A stretch of 64,000 nucleotides of DNA from Tricholomella constricta (taxonomy: Eukaryota > Basidiomycota > Agaricomycetes > Agaricales > Lyophyllaceae). The notes under the pieces are model-generated. The model worked only from the letters and a program-made list of their open reading frames with translations, made no database searches and was not told the DNA's origin. Shown here piece by piece: positions 47,269 through 58,237 of the stretch (the stretch's first letter is position 1; each line of letters begins with the position of its first letter). The position numbers were made by a program, and so were the translations under genes. The stretch is from assembly GCA_013368375.1 (NCBI GenBank), contig JAACJP010000005.1, positions 1,054,001-1,118,000 on the forward strand, given 5' to 3'.

Positions 47269-50130
47269 CTAGGTTGCAATTCCCGACATCATGGGCCTAA
47301 GCCATTCTTGAAAATGATTCTCGAACCTTGCCGTCTGGCTCTTGTCACAATCCTCTTCCTCCTTTGCCCTCCTCCGAAGCATCTCAGACCCCCAGGCCTC
47401 AAGTTCGGAAAGACGTCGATCCTCCGCTTCAAAACACGTCCTCTGCAGTCTATCCTGCAGATTGTAAAACCTCTCTCCCATGTCCTTCATAGAAGAGCCG
47501 AACACGACGTCTCTGGAGGCTTCGGAATCCCTGAAGGACGATTGGTGTTCAGCTTCGGCGTCAACAAAAGCCTTCTCCCTCTCATTCTGTCCTTTCCTGA
47601 ACTTGATTTCGTACCTATCCTTGTCCTTTCTAAACGCGTCGTTCCTCTTCGCTTGCTTCTTTTCAAACTCGAGCTGCCGCCTCTGCTCACTAAGTTCAAA
47701 GATGTACCGTCGTCGCTCAATACCGCTTTCAAAGGCCAGTTCTCTCTCCGTCTGCGACTTCTCGAAGAGATGCTGTCGTCGTTTTTGAAGGTCCTTGACT
47801 GTCTTGGTTCCATGCTTGTATACATCGAAATCCGGGATCGGCAATGGGTATTCTGGACCTGCAACCCGAAAGAGAGCCGCTGGGACCTTCAGATGTCCAT
47901 CAATAATTTTTTCGAAATACTAGAAACAGGCAAATCGATGGACTTACAGATCCGGCGCTGGGAGAATCTTCCACTGATGATTCTGCATCAGCGACCGCTA
48001 CACCTGAGGACCTTGTAGGAGGGCTAGAGGCTAATCCAACTGTTTGAGCAGGGGAGGGCGAGGGCGAGGGTGATAACGAGGGCGAGGGTACAGGGGACAT
48101 CCCTGCGCCGCATTCAGACGATCTGCTCGAGGGACTCTTCGAGGCCATGGAAGGCGCGATCAACTCGCTTTCCCGACGAGCCTGCTCTTCTACAAATCGC
48201 ACGTGAAAACCCTCTCTCGCTGAACTGAGCATCTCCCTCTGTTCCTTGACCAATCTTTCGACGGCACTCTTCATCACACCGGAGATCTCGTCCTCCAAAG
48301 TGTTGTCCCCCAAATACTGATTTTCCACCCATGAAAGCGACTGGTCAAACATCAAGAGGCGGTGGTTTTGGCCCGCCTCGAAACGTTGTTGACGGGCAAC
48401 GTTTCTTCCCTTCCGAGCAACTTCCCGACTAGAGTACTCTTGCTGATAGGCAGTCTCCTTCAACTGAAATTTGAGCTCTTGAATTCGCCTGCTCTGGTGA
48501 AATGCATTGACCCTCTCACTCTCGGCCTCGTCACGGGTGGCTTCGGCCGCCGTGAAACGGGTCTCCCTTGTCTCCTCTTCAAATAAAAAAGCGCGCTGGC
48601 GCTGCTCCTGGTCTAATCGAAATCGCTCTTCGATTTCAGTGACTACTGATGCAACGCTGGAGCTCCTCGTATGAGATGTACCTTGACCACTTCGCGATGA
48701 CCGAGATGTCAAACGAGAGGCCGCACGCTTGAACGAATCGAGGAAAGAAGGTAAGGTGCTCATGGTGTCATTTCCAATGCCATTGGAGTCCTGTTCTAGA
48801 TGTACGACTGTAAAAGGTTGTTTGGAAGATCGCGACATCGGAACGCCGTGAGCCGAAGGCTCATCCGTTTGTTCCTCCGAGGAGAGTTCGTTGCTTACTG
48901 AGTCTGATACATTGCTTGAGCGTCTTGATAATGCCCCAGTGGAGGTACTCGAGCTTAGGGACGTGGTGCGCTGGGGAAGCGCATCGGACTCCGCTCCTGG
49001 CCACGGCGCGCGTTCGGAGAAAACGGCGAAATCACCCTCGGAGTCTCTACCTAGCCGGTACGTGGAGTAGACTAGGGTCGGAGTGAATAGAAGAGAAACA
49101 CGGAATAAGGCTCGCGGCACCTCAAATACAAGAGCAAGATTCTTACCATTATCATCGCTCTGGCTTGTATTGATGCTGAGCGGACACTGCGAAGAGGAAT
49201 CGCTTGAGTATTGCCCTGATATCCCTCGCTCCGATGCCACATGCTCATTTGAGGTGGTTAATGGGTTTAAGATGCTCCTCGAATGGTTTCCTTGAGGTGA
49301 TTCTGAGAGCATTGGTATGGATTGCAAGGAAATGACCGCTGTAGTTTTACTCGGATTTTCCTTGGAGCTGTCAGCAAGAGGAAGGGTAAAGGCGCTTTGG
49401 ACTTCGAGGCTCGAAACGGACGAAATTACTGAATCCGTGTCCGGGGTTTGACTGACCTTGCTCACGACATCATCAGCCGATTGTCGCGCAGAAGCCCTGG
49501 AAACACTCACCAACGTTTGGACCAATTCATCTCTTCGGCGCTCATCAGCGGCAAAAGAGGCCTGCTGCGTTATAAGGAGTTCACGAAGTTGTTCCTTCAA
49601 CGCTGCCTGCAATTTATCGCATACGTCCCGCCTCGCTTGACGCCCCTCAAGAAAACGTGTTTTGCGCACGGCAGCATACCACTCCGAGCGCTTAGCTCGG
49701 ACTTCCTGATCTTCGCGAAACGTTGTCATACGGCTGTCTTGGCCCTTCATAAACATCGTCTCCCGGATGGCGTCATCCTTCTGAAAAGTATCCTCCTGGC
49801 GCGCATCTGCTTCCGCATAGGATCGGTCCCAAAGGTTTTCTTTCCTCTCGAATTCCGCATCGAATGCAGCCAAAGTAATTCCAAATCGGGCAGCTCTAGC
49901 AGCCTCCCTTGCCGATTGCGCCTTCTCCTCGGCTGCGAACTCTTGGTGCTGCTCGTACATTCGTCGAGTGAACGCCAGTTGCCGATCATCCTCTGATTTC
50001 AGATACTGTTCTTCCATCTCTGCCGACGAAGCCGTAACCATACGAGATGGGAGCCGCAGTCTGAAGGGAAATGATTGTCTGAATACGCACGTAGATGGAG
50101 CTGATTAAGCTGGATGACGCACCTGGACAT
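47269..50130 (-). CDS. Hendecad-repeat coiled-coil protein, copy 3 (850 aa)
   Basis: Five exons (50123-50130, 49511-50078, 49147-49456, 47948-48996, 47269-47886) join exactly to 851 codons. The N-terminus is MSRQSFPFRLRLPSRMV. Exon 5 gives the clearest repeat. Ten phenylalanines follow one another at exactly 11-residue spacing, from HLFEKSQTER onward (units such as ESGIERRRYIF, EKKQAKRNDAF, RKGQNEREKAF), often with Arg at position +7. Exons 2 and 4 carry further 11- and 18-residue spacings, the pattern expected when 11- and 7-residue coiled-coil units mix. Two of the introns are open in frame in this copy, so the region 47900-50041 can be misread as one 713-codon exon. The C-terminus ends FQEWLRPMMSGIAT. 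No known domain, signal or membrane segment. Divergent from the intact S41 peptidase. Confidence 0.8.
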
Positions 50131-50255
50131 TGCATGAGAAGGCAGCCGATAGATGAAGTACACAGCAGTCCAACAGGCCCTATGGGCGCCTACAAAGCGC
50201 AATTTTCCGAAAAATCAGAAGATGCTGCGATTGGCGCAAGGCAGCATTGATTGAC
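50120..50255 (-). repeat. Promoter/first-exon repeat, one unit (copy 3)
   Basis: Single unit of the block found three times upstream of copy 1 and twice upstream of copy 2. It contains the micro-exon ATG of copy 3 at 50130. Confidence 0.7.
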
Positions 50256-50894
50256 TAGTCATAGTACCCATGGCCGAGAACGGGGGAAGAGCAGATAATA
50301 CTGGAGAATCATTCAAGATAAGGAGGGCCCATGTATGTTTAGCAAGCAGACAGTCCTGCTACTCTACTTGGAAAGTGAGCGTCAGCGAGCGAGTTCACGA
50401 CTTTTAACTGCACGTGACCAGGTTGGTCGGCCATCTTAGTCTATCCAACTTGGGACCACAACTTCACAACTTCAACCGTCGCGCACAACTCCAACGTGCA
50501 CATGAGCTCGTCGATGCATTTTTCGTTTTATACCAAGATATCATCATCACAACCATATCAATTTTACCCCAACGCCGCATTTCGCTCGAAGGACCGCTTC
50601 CCATGTGGAATCCCGAAAAAATCACTGTCAAGGGCTTATCTTTGATGGCTCTTCCATAACTCCTGCATCCTCTCGGTATTGCTCCGATGATTGTGTCCGA
50701 GTGTCCCGCATGCTACCAACTTCGAAATGCCTATTTGTGTTCACAGTCAGCCTAGTAAGTTGACCAGGTATTCGTTGGCGATTCCCACCAGAGCACGCGG
50801 CGCACAGCTTCTGCCCTCCTGTGTCCGGATGTATGTATCTCGTTGACACGCTTTAAAAACGACGTGCGACGCAAAGCAAGCTCTGGTGCACCCG
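50256..50894. other. Divergent intergenic region, copy 3 / S41 peptidase
   Basis: Shared upstream region of hendecad copy 3 (-) and the peptidase (+). The part 50685-50890 is repeated at 46490-46697. No further gene seen. Confidence 0.6.
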
Positions 50895-53801
50895 ATGATG
50901 CCTTTCTCAGTGCGACTCACTGCAGTTTTTGTCACTGTTTCATGCTGTCTCCCTCGTCTGGCTGGCGCTATATTCCCCTCTGCTGCTGATCCCTGTGTCA
51001 AAATAGCCAGAAAGCCATTCGTTCCTCCAACGGACGCTCTTGCTTGTCTCAAGGCCTTTCCGTTCAACGAGACTTTGCGCCAGAATGTTCTGACGAACGT
51101 TGCTCGCGTCTTTGATTTCTTCACTTTTGAAGATTACTACTTGAATTCGCCCCCGCCGTTCCAGGAGTCTACGGTTGATATCCGGGCAACACTATCCAGA
51201 ATAAATTCAACAAGGTACAAGGTAAAGGCTATACATCGAAACTCATGTCGATAGAAGGCTGAATTCCGTGGTAGACTGATTATGACTTCAACAAAGCTCT
51301 TTTCGATTTCATTACTCAGCTAAACGATGGTCATACGCGTCAGTCTTACTTCTGATCACAATTTCAATTGGGGCGCTCATACTTTAGCTCAGGTTGGTTC
51401 CCAGATTGCTACACCTCGTTTCAAAACATCCTTCCGGCACCTGTGATCACCATCGAAGAGAACGGTGTGCAAGGCGTCTATGTCGCCTTTGACTCTGTGG
51501 AGTTCCTTTCGCAGCTCGGGCCGGATTTTACAGGGTATTTCGACTCCATCGATTTCGACTGGAAACGCCTTCAGGGTGCCAAAGTCCTGAAAATCGAGGG
51601 CAAGGACCCATACGTTTATGTCGACCAAATTGCGAAAACCGTCTCTGGCAATTATCTAGACCACGGAGTTCGCGTTAATTCTGTCTTTACGAGTTACCGC
51701 ATCTCTGGCAACAGGTTTTCGCAGAGACTTGGCGATCTTGCTGGCCCGACAGGCGTTACCCAGAAATCACTCACCTTCAAGTTGATCACCGCTAATTCGA
51801 CCAAGGCGGAGACCGTCGAAGTACCATTCTTGGCGAATTATTTAGGCGCACCTTTCACGGATAAATCCTCCTTGTGGGTTTCAAAGTTTGGAAAGTACAT
51901 ATATGCTTTTTAATTTTGACGCGTGTAATCTAGCTGGGCGCTCAATTGCGCTGCAAACGATCAAACGAATGGAAGAGACCTCAAGACGCTTCGAACTAAA
52001 CCTGCTCGCCGTCTTGCTAGAGCAGAGATCATCGACAAATCAAAACCAAGTGCCATAAATTTACCTCCACGATTTGTTCCAAATATACCACCTGTCGCTG
52101 GGAGTGGAGGAGTCATCAAGTCGTTCATCCTTCCAGACAAGAAGACGGGAGTTGTGAGTCGCCAAGTCTATAACTTCAGACTACTGTCTCATATCGGCCG
52201 TTAGATGTTCGTGGGTTCTTTCGGCGGTAACTTCAACGGTTTCCAGTCCGACGTCGCGTCCGCTGTCAGATCATTTCAGACGGCAGGCGTGACACAGCTT
52301 CTCATTGACCTGACCAATAATGGAGGTGAGTCGAAAGCCGCGTAAATACGCATATTCCATCTCTCATGTACTTGATAGGAGGATTCGTATGTCTCGGTCA
52401 TTTCCTGCATCAATACCTCGCCGGCTCCAACATCGGTTACCCGTATGTGTTCCTTCAGCCACGTCAAACGTCATCCCTAATATGTAGCCTACCAGTGGTT
52501 TCGTTTCATCTGTACGTGCAAATCCCCTCGCACAAAAGATTGTAGCCGCCGATATCGCGCTGGGCGTGGATAGTTCCTTGAGCTTCTACACGGGAGACAA
52601 CCGTCAGTCCTCCTTTATCTGATTTCGTGTTTGACTAACCCGACACCGTGACGACAGACGCATTCCTTAACGGAACCTTGACTCCAAAGACCTTCAACTA
52701 CATCACGCCTCCGTTACCTTTCGTGGTCAATGGGCGTCAGGACCCTACCTCTCAACGTTTCCATGTATGTTTTGCGTCATTAAATCCGCCTTGAGGGAAC
52801 CTTAGTCGTGAAACATCAGGACACCTGTGAACTGTTCTTCTCACAACCCATTCCGAAGACTCCGCCTTTTGATTTGAGGTATGATAATGTCTCTTTGCCG
52901 ATTTAATTCCCTTCTGCGATTGATCACATTGGCTGCGTCCTTAGTAAAGTGGCTATTGGTGAATTGTCAGCGTCGTCCATCCCAAAATATATCTCTGACC
53001 AGCAGGTTCCATTAAATACAGTCAACAATGGCAATTGCGCGTCGACTTGCGCAATGTTCAGTACATTGATGAACGAACGACACAATACCAAGATTGCAGT
53101 ATTTGGTGGCAAACCCGGCGAAAAGATGGAATTTAAGGGTAAGGATCGCAAATATGATCAGGGCAGGGCACGATGCTTGATTGCTATCGATCCGTGCAGG
53201 CATGGCTGGGAACCAAGTCTTGGAATGGGCGGATCTGGACACTGAAATCAAGACTGCAGGCTTAAAAAGCGTAAGGATTCGATTTGTGGTTCTTATTTGG
53301 GCCATACTTATTAATCAATATCTAGGACCCCCTAGCTCCTCCCGATCTGTGAGTCTCACTCCTCTGTTATTCGCCAGCGGCTGATCTAGTGTATCGATAA
53401 CAGACTCGTGTCAGGGAACTTCCGGTACGTGAATCACGCTGAGACTGGAGAGACAGGCATTTACTGACATCTCGATGACCCTTGAGACACAACTGGAGAA
53501 CGGGTTAGTTGTTACACACTGTCATCGCCGCGTGGATGAAATTGACCCTTCCCTGCAGCTTGGAGCTTTTTTGACGAGAATAGGCCAATTGGTAATCGAG
53601 TCACCTTCATGTTCACAAAGTTGCCCTCTGATAAGCTATGCCATTCCACAGCCTACGTGTCCGAATTGCCCCGTTGTATGTCGAGATCCACCTATTCAAT
53701 TCGTCAGTGTGCTGATAAGAACGGCATGGATAGTCCGATTCCCGTATACCAAGGACACCTATAATAATCCACAGAATCTGTGGACCTTCGTGTGCGTATG
53801 A
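50895..53801 (+). CDS. Secreted S41 (CPAF-like) serine peptidase
   Basis: About a dozen exons join in frame. The N-terminus MMPFSVRLTAVFVTVSCCLP is a signal peptide ending near LAGA, followed by DPCVKIA. Next come the CPAF-type segments NDGHTRWFPDCYTSFQNILP and FNGFQSDVASAVRSF, then LIDLTNNGGGFVCLGHFLHQ, where the S41 beta-strand core lies. The catalytic serine is in NGNCASTCAMF (Ser codon 53042-53044). The C-terminal family block AYVSELPRFRFPYTKDTYNN, continuing PQNLWTFVCV, was recovered by splicing WSFFDENRPI to it, with stop at 53799-53801. Known family: extracellular or periplasmic processing peptidases; fungal members are uncharacterised secreted proteins. The stretch 53430-53560 just before WSFFDE is the only part with an uncertain splice. 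Its 5' end has a dead duplicate at 46490-46980. Confidence 0.88.
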
Positions 53802-54580
53802 GCCGGTGTCTTTTGCGTTTCTCCACTGATTTGAAACGGTCATGAACAGGGCCTCCAAATTGTTCTAAATGTTGAAAATTGCATATTCTTGGTGGTTGAG
53901 GTGAATCTTTCCAGGCATTGTTCTTCAATTTCCTGGTGAGAAGCTGTCGGCTAGGACGACAGCGAATTGTATATGTTTTCGATGGTGAAGAAATGGCCAC
54001 AATATAAATGGCACTCCTGCAAACTTCGCGTATGATGGCCATGAACGCATCGTCAAGTCGCGAGCCGAGCTCTCTAGAGTAACAATTAAACGTTTAAGCG
54101 AGAATGACAACGACTCTTGGGCAAATGTCATTGATCGATGCCGGTCAACGGTCGTCACTCTGCCATGTCTACAGCCGCCGTGAACAACTCGTGGCGATGA
54201 ATGTGAGATGCGAACTCATTTTGATGGCCACAATATGTAGTCCGGCCCCCATCCTTCGCCGCCGACTTGGAAATGTCAGCGGGGCTCCGTCTTCTTCCCC
54301 ACCATGTGAATTCTTTTTACTACAGTGTAGGAGAGCTTCCGACGAAATTTCTAGGTCGACGGTGATTTTATCATTAGTAGTCGCCGCTGCCATTGACGTC
54401 TTGTCACGATCGCGATCGAGCTCAGGGTGATCAATTCCGAAACGATGACCCTCGACTAAACCAAGACCTCCAACACGAGGCGAACTTCGAGTATGGCAAA
54501 TAAATACAAGGCTCGAGTAGGCATCGTGCCCTCCGCCAAAGCACCCTTGTCGTGTGACGCCGCGGTTCTCCTTGTTGACC
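53802..54580. other. Intergenic region
   Basis: 780 bp without a supportable gene. Open frames on either strand (53925-54158, 54104-54430) lack recognisable content and reading-frame continuity. Confidence 0.45.
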
Positions 54581-55591
54581 ATGCAGCCCTTGTCAATGCA
54601 GCTGCCCCCCGCGCTGGAACCAGTTGAACCCCTCCGCATTCGCCGTCGCCAGCCTTCCTTTAAGCACTCGCAGTCTTTGGACAGCACCCTCAGAGGAGTC
54701 AAAAGTGCCTTTCTATCTTCTACCACCCACATTTCTAGGAGATGCCTTCCAGTTCCCAGTGGCCTGGATTCAATATCTGGAGGTTCAAAAAACCATGCAA
54801 GCATGCCGTCGACACGGCCGGCCATTCGACCTCTTCCGATCATCCCTTCTGCCCCTTCACCGTCCTCAGCCACCTCACCCTCTTCTCGATCGCCTCGTCC
54901 GCTCCCTTCACCTCCATCTAGTATCCCCCTCTCCGCCAGCTCATCCAGATCTCTGGATGGCGAAATTGCGACGATGACAACGCCAACAATGTCATCGGTA
55001 CCCAAAACCACGGAGCACCCTACCCCGCACCATCCTTCCCCTTCAAGTTCCCCCTCCCCGCCACCGGCATTAGCTTTACCAACACCGGAGACCGAGCCAA
55101 GCACCCTCGGCTCCCCACTTTCACTGCAGCCGCCGACCCTGGCGGCACAGACTGCGAAGTGTAAACGTATGGCGAAGCTCCTACGTAACCTTGGCGAACC
55201 CATATATGACGAAGCCGTGTATTCACACCGGCGCTCGTCCACTGCCATCACCACGCACGTGAAAGGCAAGATCTTGGGTGAGGTGGAACGGCTGGGGGAA
55301 CGCCTCACCTATATCAGGGCGGCGATAACGGTCGGAAGGATATTGGACATGGCGTCGGACGAGGATGAGGATGAGGAGAGCATTGACGAGGAGGAGGCTG
55401 ATGCTGAGGCTGAGGCTGAGAACAGCGAAGAGGCCAAGGAGGATTATTCTTGGGACCTGGAAGATGGCCGCACGGTGTTCCGCGGCTTTTCTGACCGACG
55501 CCACAGTCGGAAGTGGATCCATGAAAAGAAAGGTCAGCGGTGGGAGGAACCGGACTATCAAGTCGTTCTCTCGGCCCTTCGAGCATTGTAA
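54581..55591 (+). CDS. Low-complexity protein with conserved C-terminal motif, unknown function
   Basis: Single open exon from ATG 54581 (MQPLSMQLPPALEPVEP) to TAA 55589-55591, about 336 aa. The N-terminal half is Ser/Pro-rich. The middle has KCKRMAKLLRNLGEPIYDEA and a helical region ILGEVERLGERLTYIRAAIT. An acidic block of about 45 residues rich in Glu/Asp/Ala follows. The C-terminus HSRKWIHEKKGQRWEEPDY, then QVVLSALRAL, looks like a conserved short motif. I know similar tails only from unnamed basidiomycete proteins. The start could lie upstream if a short exon was missed; no in-frame ATG is nearer. No signal peptide or membrane segment. The long minus-strand open frame opposite is a shadow of the low-complexity sequence. 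Confidence 0.65.
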   Translation: MQPLSMQLPPALEPVEPLRIRRRQPSFKHSQSLDSTLRGVKSAFLSSTTHISRRCLPVPSGLDSISGGSKNHASMPSTRPAIRPLPIIPSAPSPSSATSPSSRSPRPLPSPPSSIPLSASSSRSLDGEIATMTTPTMSSVPKTTEHPTPHHPSPSSSPSPPPALALPTPETEPSTLGSPLSLQPPTLAAQTAKCKRMAKLLRNLGEPIYDEAVYSHRRSSTAITTHVKGKILGEVERLGERLTYIRAAITVGRILDMASDEDEDEESIDEEEADAEAEAENSEEAKEDYSWDLEDGRTVFRGFSDRRHSRKWIHEKKGQRWEEPDYQVVLSALRAL

Positions 55592-56680
55592 TACTACCCC
55601 TCGATGGAGCTGGTTTCCTCCCTCGTTTGAACACATACACCCCTTGCCCCCGGTGCTCAGCTCTGAGCCCACTCACTCACTCATTGTACTTTTGCTTCCA
55701 CATCACCTGACAGCGAGCGCCCCTCAAGCTTTACATTGACAAGTACACCTCTCGTTACTTACTCATTAGACACCATAGCATTGCATTGCATTCTCAGACC
55801 ATCACTACGCATCATCTCCTACGCATATCAGCTTTGGTACAATCATTATACAGTCACGATCTTTTATGGATATCTACATGCCGATGTTGCCCAGTCAACT
55901 CTTATATTTCTCAACGGCTAAGAAGGGTTGGTACCGGCCGCGTGCTGGCGTGGAATCTTCTTCAACCTTGGCAACTCGAACCGCGCGTGGCGTGCATGTG
56001 GCAACAATGCGCATCGAAATTTACGACGCGGAAACATGTCAAAGTTATGCCATGCTTATAGTAGTTGATCCTGAGATACCGTTCTCCAGTTGAGAAAGTA
56101 TCGTCCTCCCGCAGGAAGAGAAGAAATCGTATACCAGTAATGACTAGTAACCATTTGACGGTTCGTTCGATGTACTACACTGTTGAACCGACTGAGATCT
56201 TAAAAATAGAAATGTATTCGATACAAAATCTGCCATGCATCAAGGGAACTATGATGATCAAGCCACAAGAGGTGACTGTAATGCAAGCCCTAAAAAAATA
56301 AACTGAGGCCCCAGGAGGCACCCCGTCCCGGATCCGTCGTCGACGCGGATGCAAGAGGTCTGCACATGATTTTACGGCATCGTAATAAATCGTCCCTGGA
56401 TATCCAAATAGACTTCCCCGCAGTTTATGAGATGATCGGAGGGCATGTGATAATCCCCAGATGCCCAGTGTCCAGATGGCAAGGAGAGAGTGAGAGATGG
56501 ATGTATGTATTAGGTTTTTCCGGGGCAATTAGGTGTCAAACCACCCATATCCCGCCACACTGCTCTCCCGGATCAAGTTGCCGAAGACCCAAGTTACACC
56601 TACGAAGCATAGCACAAGCCGCACAGAAAGCATACAAACAACACTATCCAATTGGTACACAGAGTAGAGTAGTCAAAATA
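55592..56680. other. Convergent intergenic region
   Basis: 1.1 kb between the stops of the low-complexity gene (+) and the J-domain gene (-). It presumably holds both 3' UTRs. No RNA gene or repeat recognised. Confidence 0.5.
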
Positions 56681-58237
56681 TCAATGACTTATATGGGCAC
56701 CATCGTTTCGCCGCGGCGACGATGGAGTCTGAGACCCAGATATCGTAGTATCTGATTCCTTGTCCTCCACATCGAGCCCGTTTTCCTTACCAGCCTTGTC
56801 GTCACCCTCCGCAGGCCCAGGCGCTTCCCAAAAGTTGCGTTTCGGTATCTCTGTCGCACTCGGGGTATCCTGACCCGCACCCATGTTCTCAGCCGATGCA
56901 ACGACTCCAACGAGACTCCGCCCCCGGCGCATCGCAGCCTCCCAGACGGACTTGAGCGGCCCGTCGTCCTTCTTGATGTTCGCCTCAATGATGAGCTCCT
57001 CCATCTCGCGGCTCAGACGTGTCAGTGGGTGTGCATTATGGTTCTCCTCAGCCTCCTTCTCGCGATGTGGATGTGGGGTGGACTGAGCACCTGGAGGGGA
57101 TGCGCGGGGGTCCGGGAAGTCGAAGATACCTTTGGGCACCTCGAATGGGCGGGGGCGCGCGAGGCTGGAGATGTCTTCGTGTGGAGGGGCGCGCTCTGGG
57201 GCGGGAGATGACGTGGTTGAAGCCGGGGATGCGACGCTGTGCAGGAGGGTGTGTATCATGATGGACGTCTCGCGGTCTGCGATCGATGCGAGGTGTGAGA
57301 GGTTCGTGAGTAGTTCCTGCGTCACTGCAGGGGAGGCGGAGGGGGTTTGACCAGAGAATGCGGCGACGAGAACGGGGACGACGCGGCTAAGGGCAATGGA
57401 GAGGAAGACAAAGAGCTGGTGGAGGAAGAGGATGTGTTGGTGGATGAGTCGGTGCGGGAAGAGCGTGTGCAATGGGGTGTGAGTCGTATACGTGGTCAGT
57501 AGGCCTGATAACGCTGGTGTAGATGCCGAGGTTGGAGATGGGGAAGGGGAAAGTATGAGGCTGATTTCTGCGGCGAAGAGTGTGGCATAAAGAGTGTAGC
57601 GCCAGAAGGAGGCGGAGTTGGTACCAGAAGAGCCGATCAAAGACCAGAAAACGAGGACAGCTCCAACGACGATATGGTAGCCAGATGACTGTGTCAGACC
57701 GTGTAGAATATATTCACGCGTGGTGGTACATTTCTGGGACCATAACAGTACGTCGGGACCAAAACTGTAGCACGTGAGTGGCGAGCGCGCTGAAGGACCA
57801 AGTATCACTGACCGATCATAGGCAAACCTTACGACTGGATCCTTCAGTGCCTCATAGACATCTCTGACCATGATAAACAGCTCCTCTCCGCCTGGGCCCA
57901 CGCCAGGCCTATCGGGGTGGTTCTTCCTCGCGAATTGACGGAACGCGGCCTTGAGCCCCTGCTCGTCGACTGTCGGGTGCACGGCCAGGATTTGATAGAA
58001 GTTGGGTGGCATAGAACGCGCAGAATCAATGAGATTGTACGACAAGTAGGTGAGGACGACAAAGGCGAATGTCAGGGCATATTGTTTTTGATACGTTGGC
58101 TGGGCCGCCGGAGCTGGGAGGATGGCAAAGCGGTGTAGTAGGGACAGCAGGTGTTTGGTGGCAAAGTCGGGAACCACAGACCAGCCGACAAGGCTGAGCA
58201 GTGGTAAAGGCATCGTCGCCACAATTGATTTGAACAT
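56681..58237 (-). CDS. Membrane-anchored J-domain (DnaJ/Hsp40) protein
   Basis: Two exons (57813-58237 and 56681-57764) give about 502 aa. The intron is 48 bp. Family role: recruits and stimulates Hsp70 at a membrane. The N-terminus has hydrophobic segments (LPLLSLVGWSVV, YALTFAFVVLTYLSYNLI), then a J-domain NFYQILAVHPTVDEQGLKAA with the diagnostic HPD in ARKNHPDRPG, ending VVRFAYDRFGPDVLLW after splicing. Further hydrophobic stretches follow (YHIVVGAVLVFWSLIG, YTLYATLFAAEISLIL, LHQLFVFLSIALSRVVPVLV), and a long polar C-terminal tail. This suggests an ER-type multi-pass protein, but the compartment is inferred. The start could be the first ATG (58237) or the ninth codon (MPLPLL). The intron is in frame and stop-free, so an unspliced transcript would add 16 residues. 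Confidence 0.87.
   Translation of the reverse strand: MFKSIVATMPLPLLSLVGWSVVPDFATKHLLSLLHRFAILPAPAAQPTYQKQYALTFAFVVLTYLSYNLIDSARSMPPNFYQILAVHPTVDEQGLKAAFRQFARKNHPDRPGVGPGGEELFIMVRDVYEALKDPVVRFAYDRSVILGPSARSPLTCYSFGPDVLLWSQKCTTTREYILHGLTQSSGYHIVVGAVLVFWSLIGSSGTNSASFWRYTLYATLFAAEISLILSPSPSPTSASTPALSGLLTTYTTHTPLHTLFPHRLIHQHILFLHQLFVFLSIALSRVVPVLVAAFSGQTPSASPAVTQELLTNLSHLASIADRETSIMIHTLLHSVASPASTTSSPAPERAPPHEDISSLARPRPFEVPKGIFDFPDPRASPPGAQSTPHPHREKEAEENHNAHPLTRLSREMEELIIEANIKKDDGPLKSVWEAAMRRGRSLVGVVASAENMGAGQDTPSATEIPKRNFWEAPGPAEGDDKAGKENGLDVEDKESDTTISGSQTPSSPRRNDGAHISH

Noticed and set aside
47900..50041. Single 713-codon exon for hendecad copy 3
   Set aside because: Two introns are stop-free in this copy. 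Comparison with copies 1 and 2, where the same introns break the frame, supports the five-exon model.
54169..55308. 379-codon minus-strand open frame
   Set aside because: Lies opposite the Ser/Pro-rich plus-strand gene. Its Gly/Glu-rich content is the complement of that low-complexity sequence, with no domain of its own.
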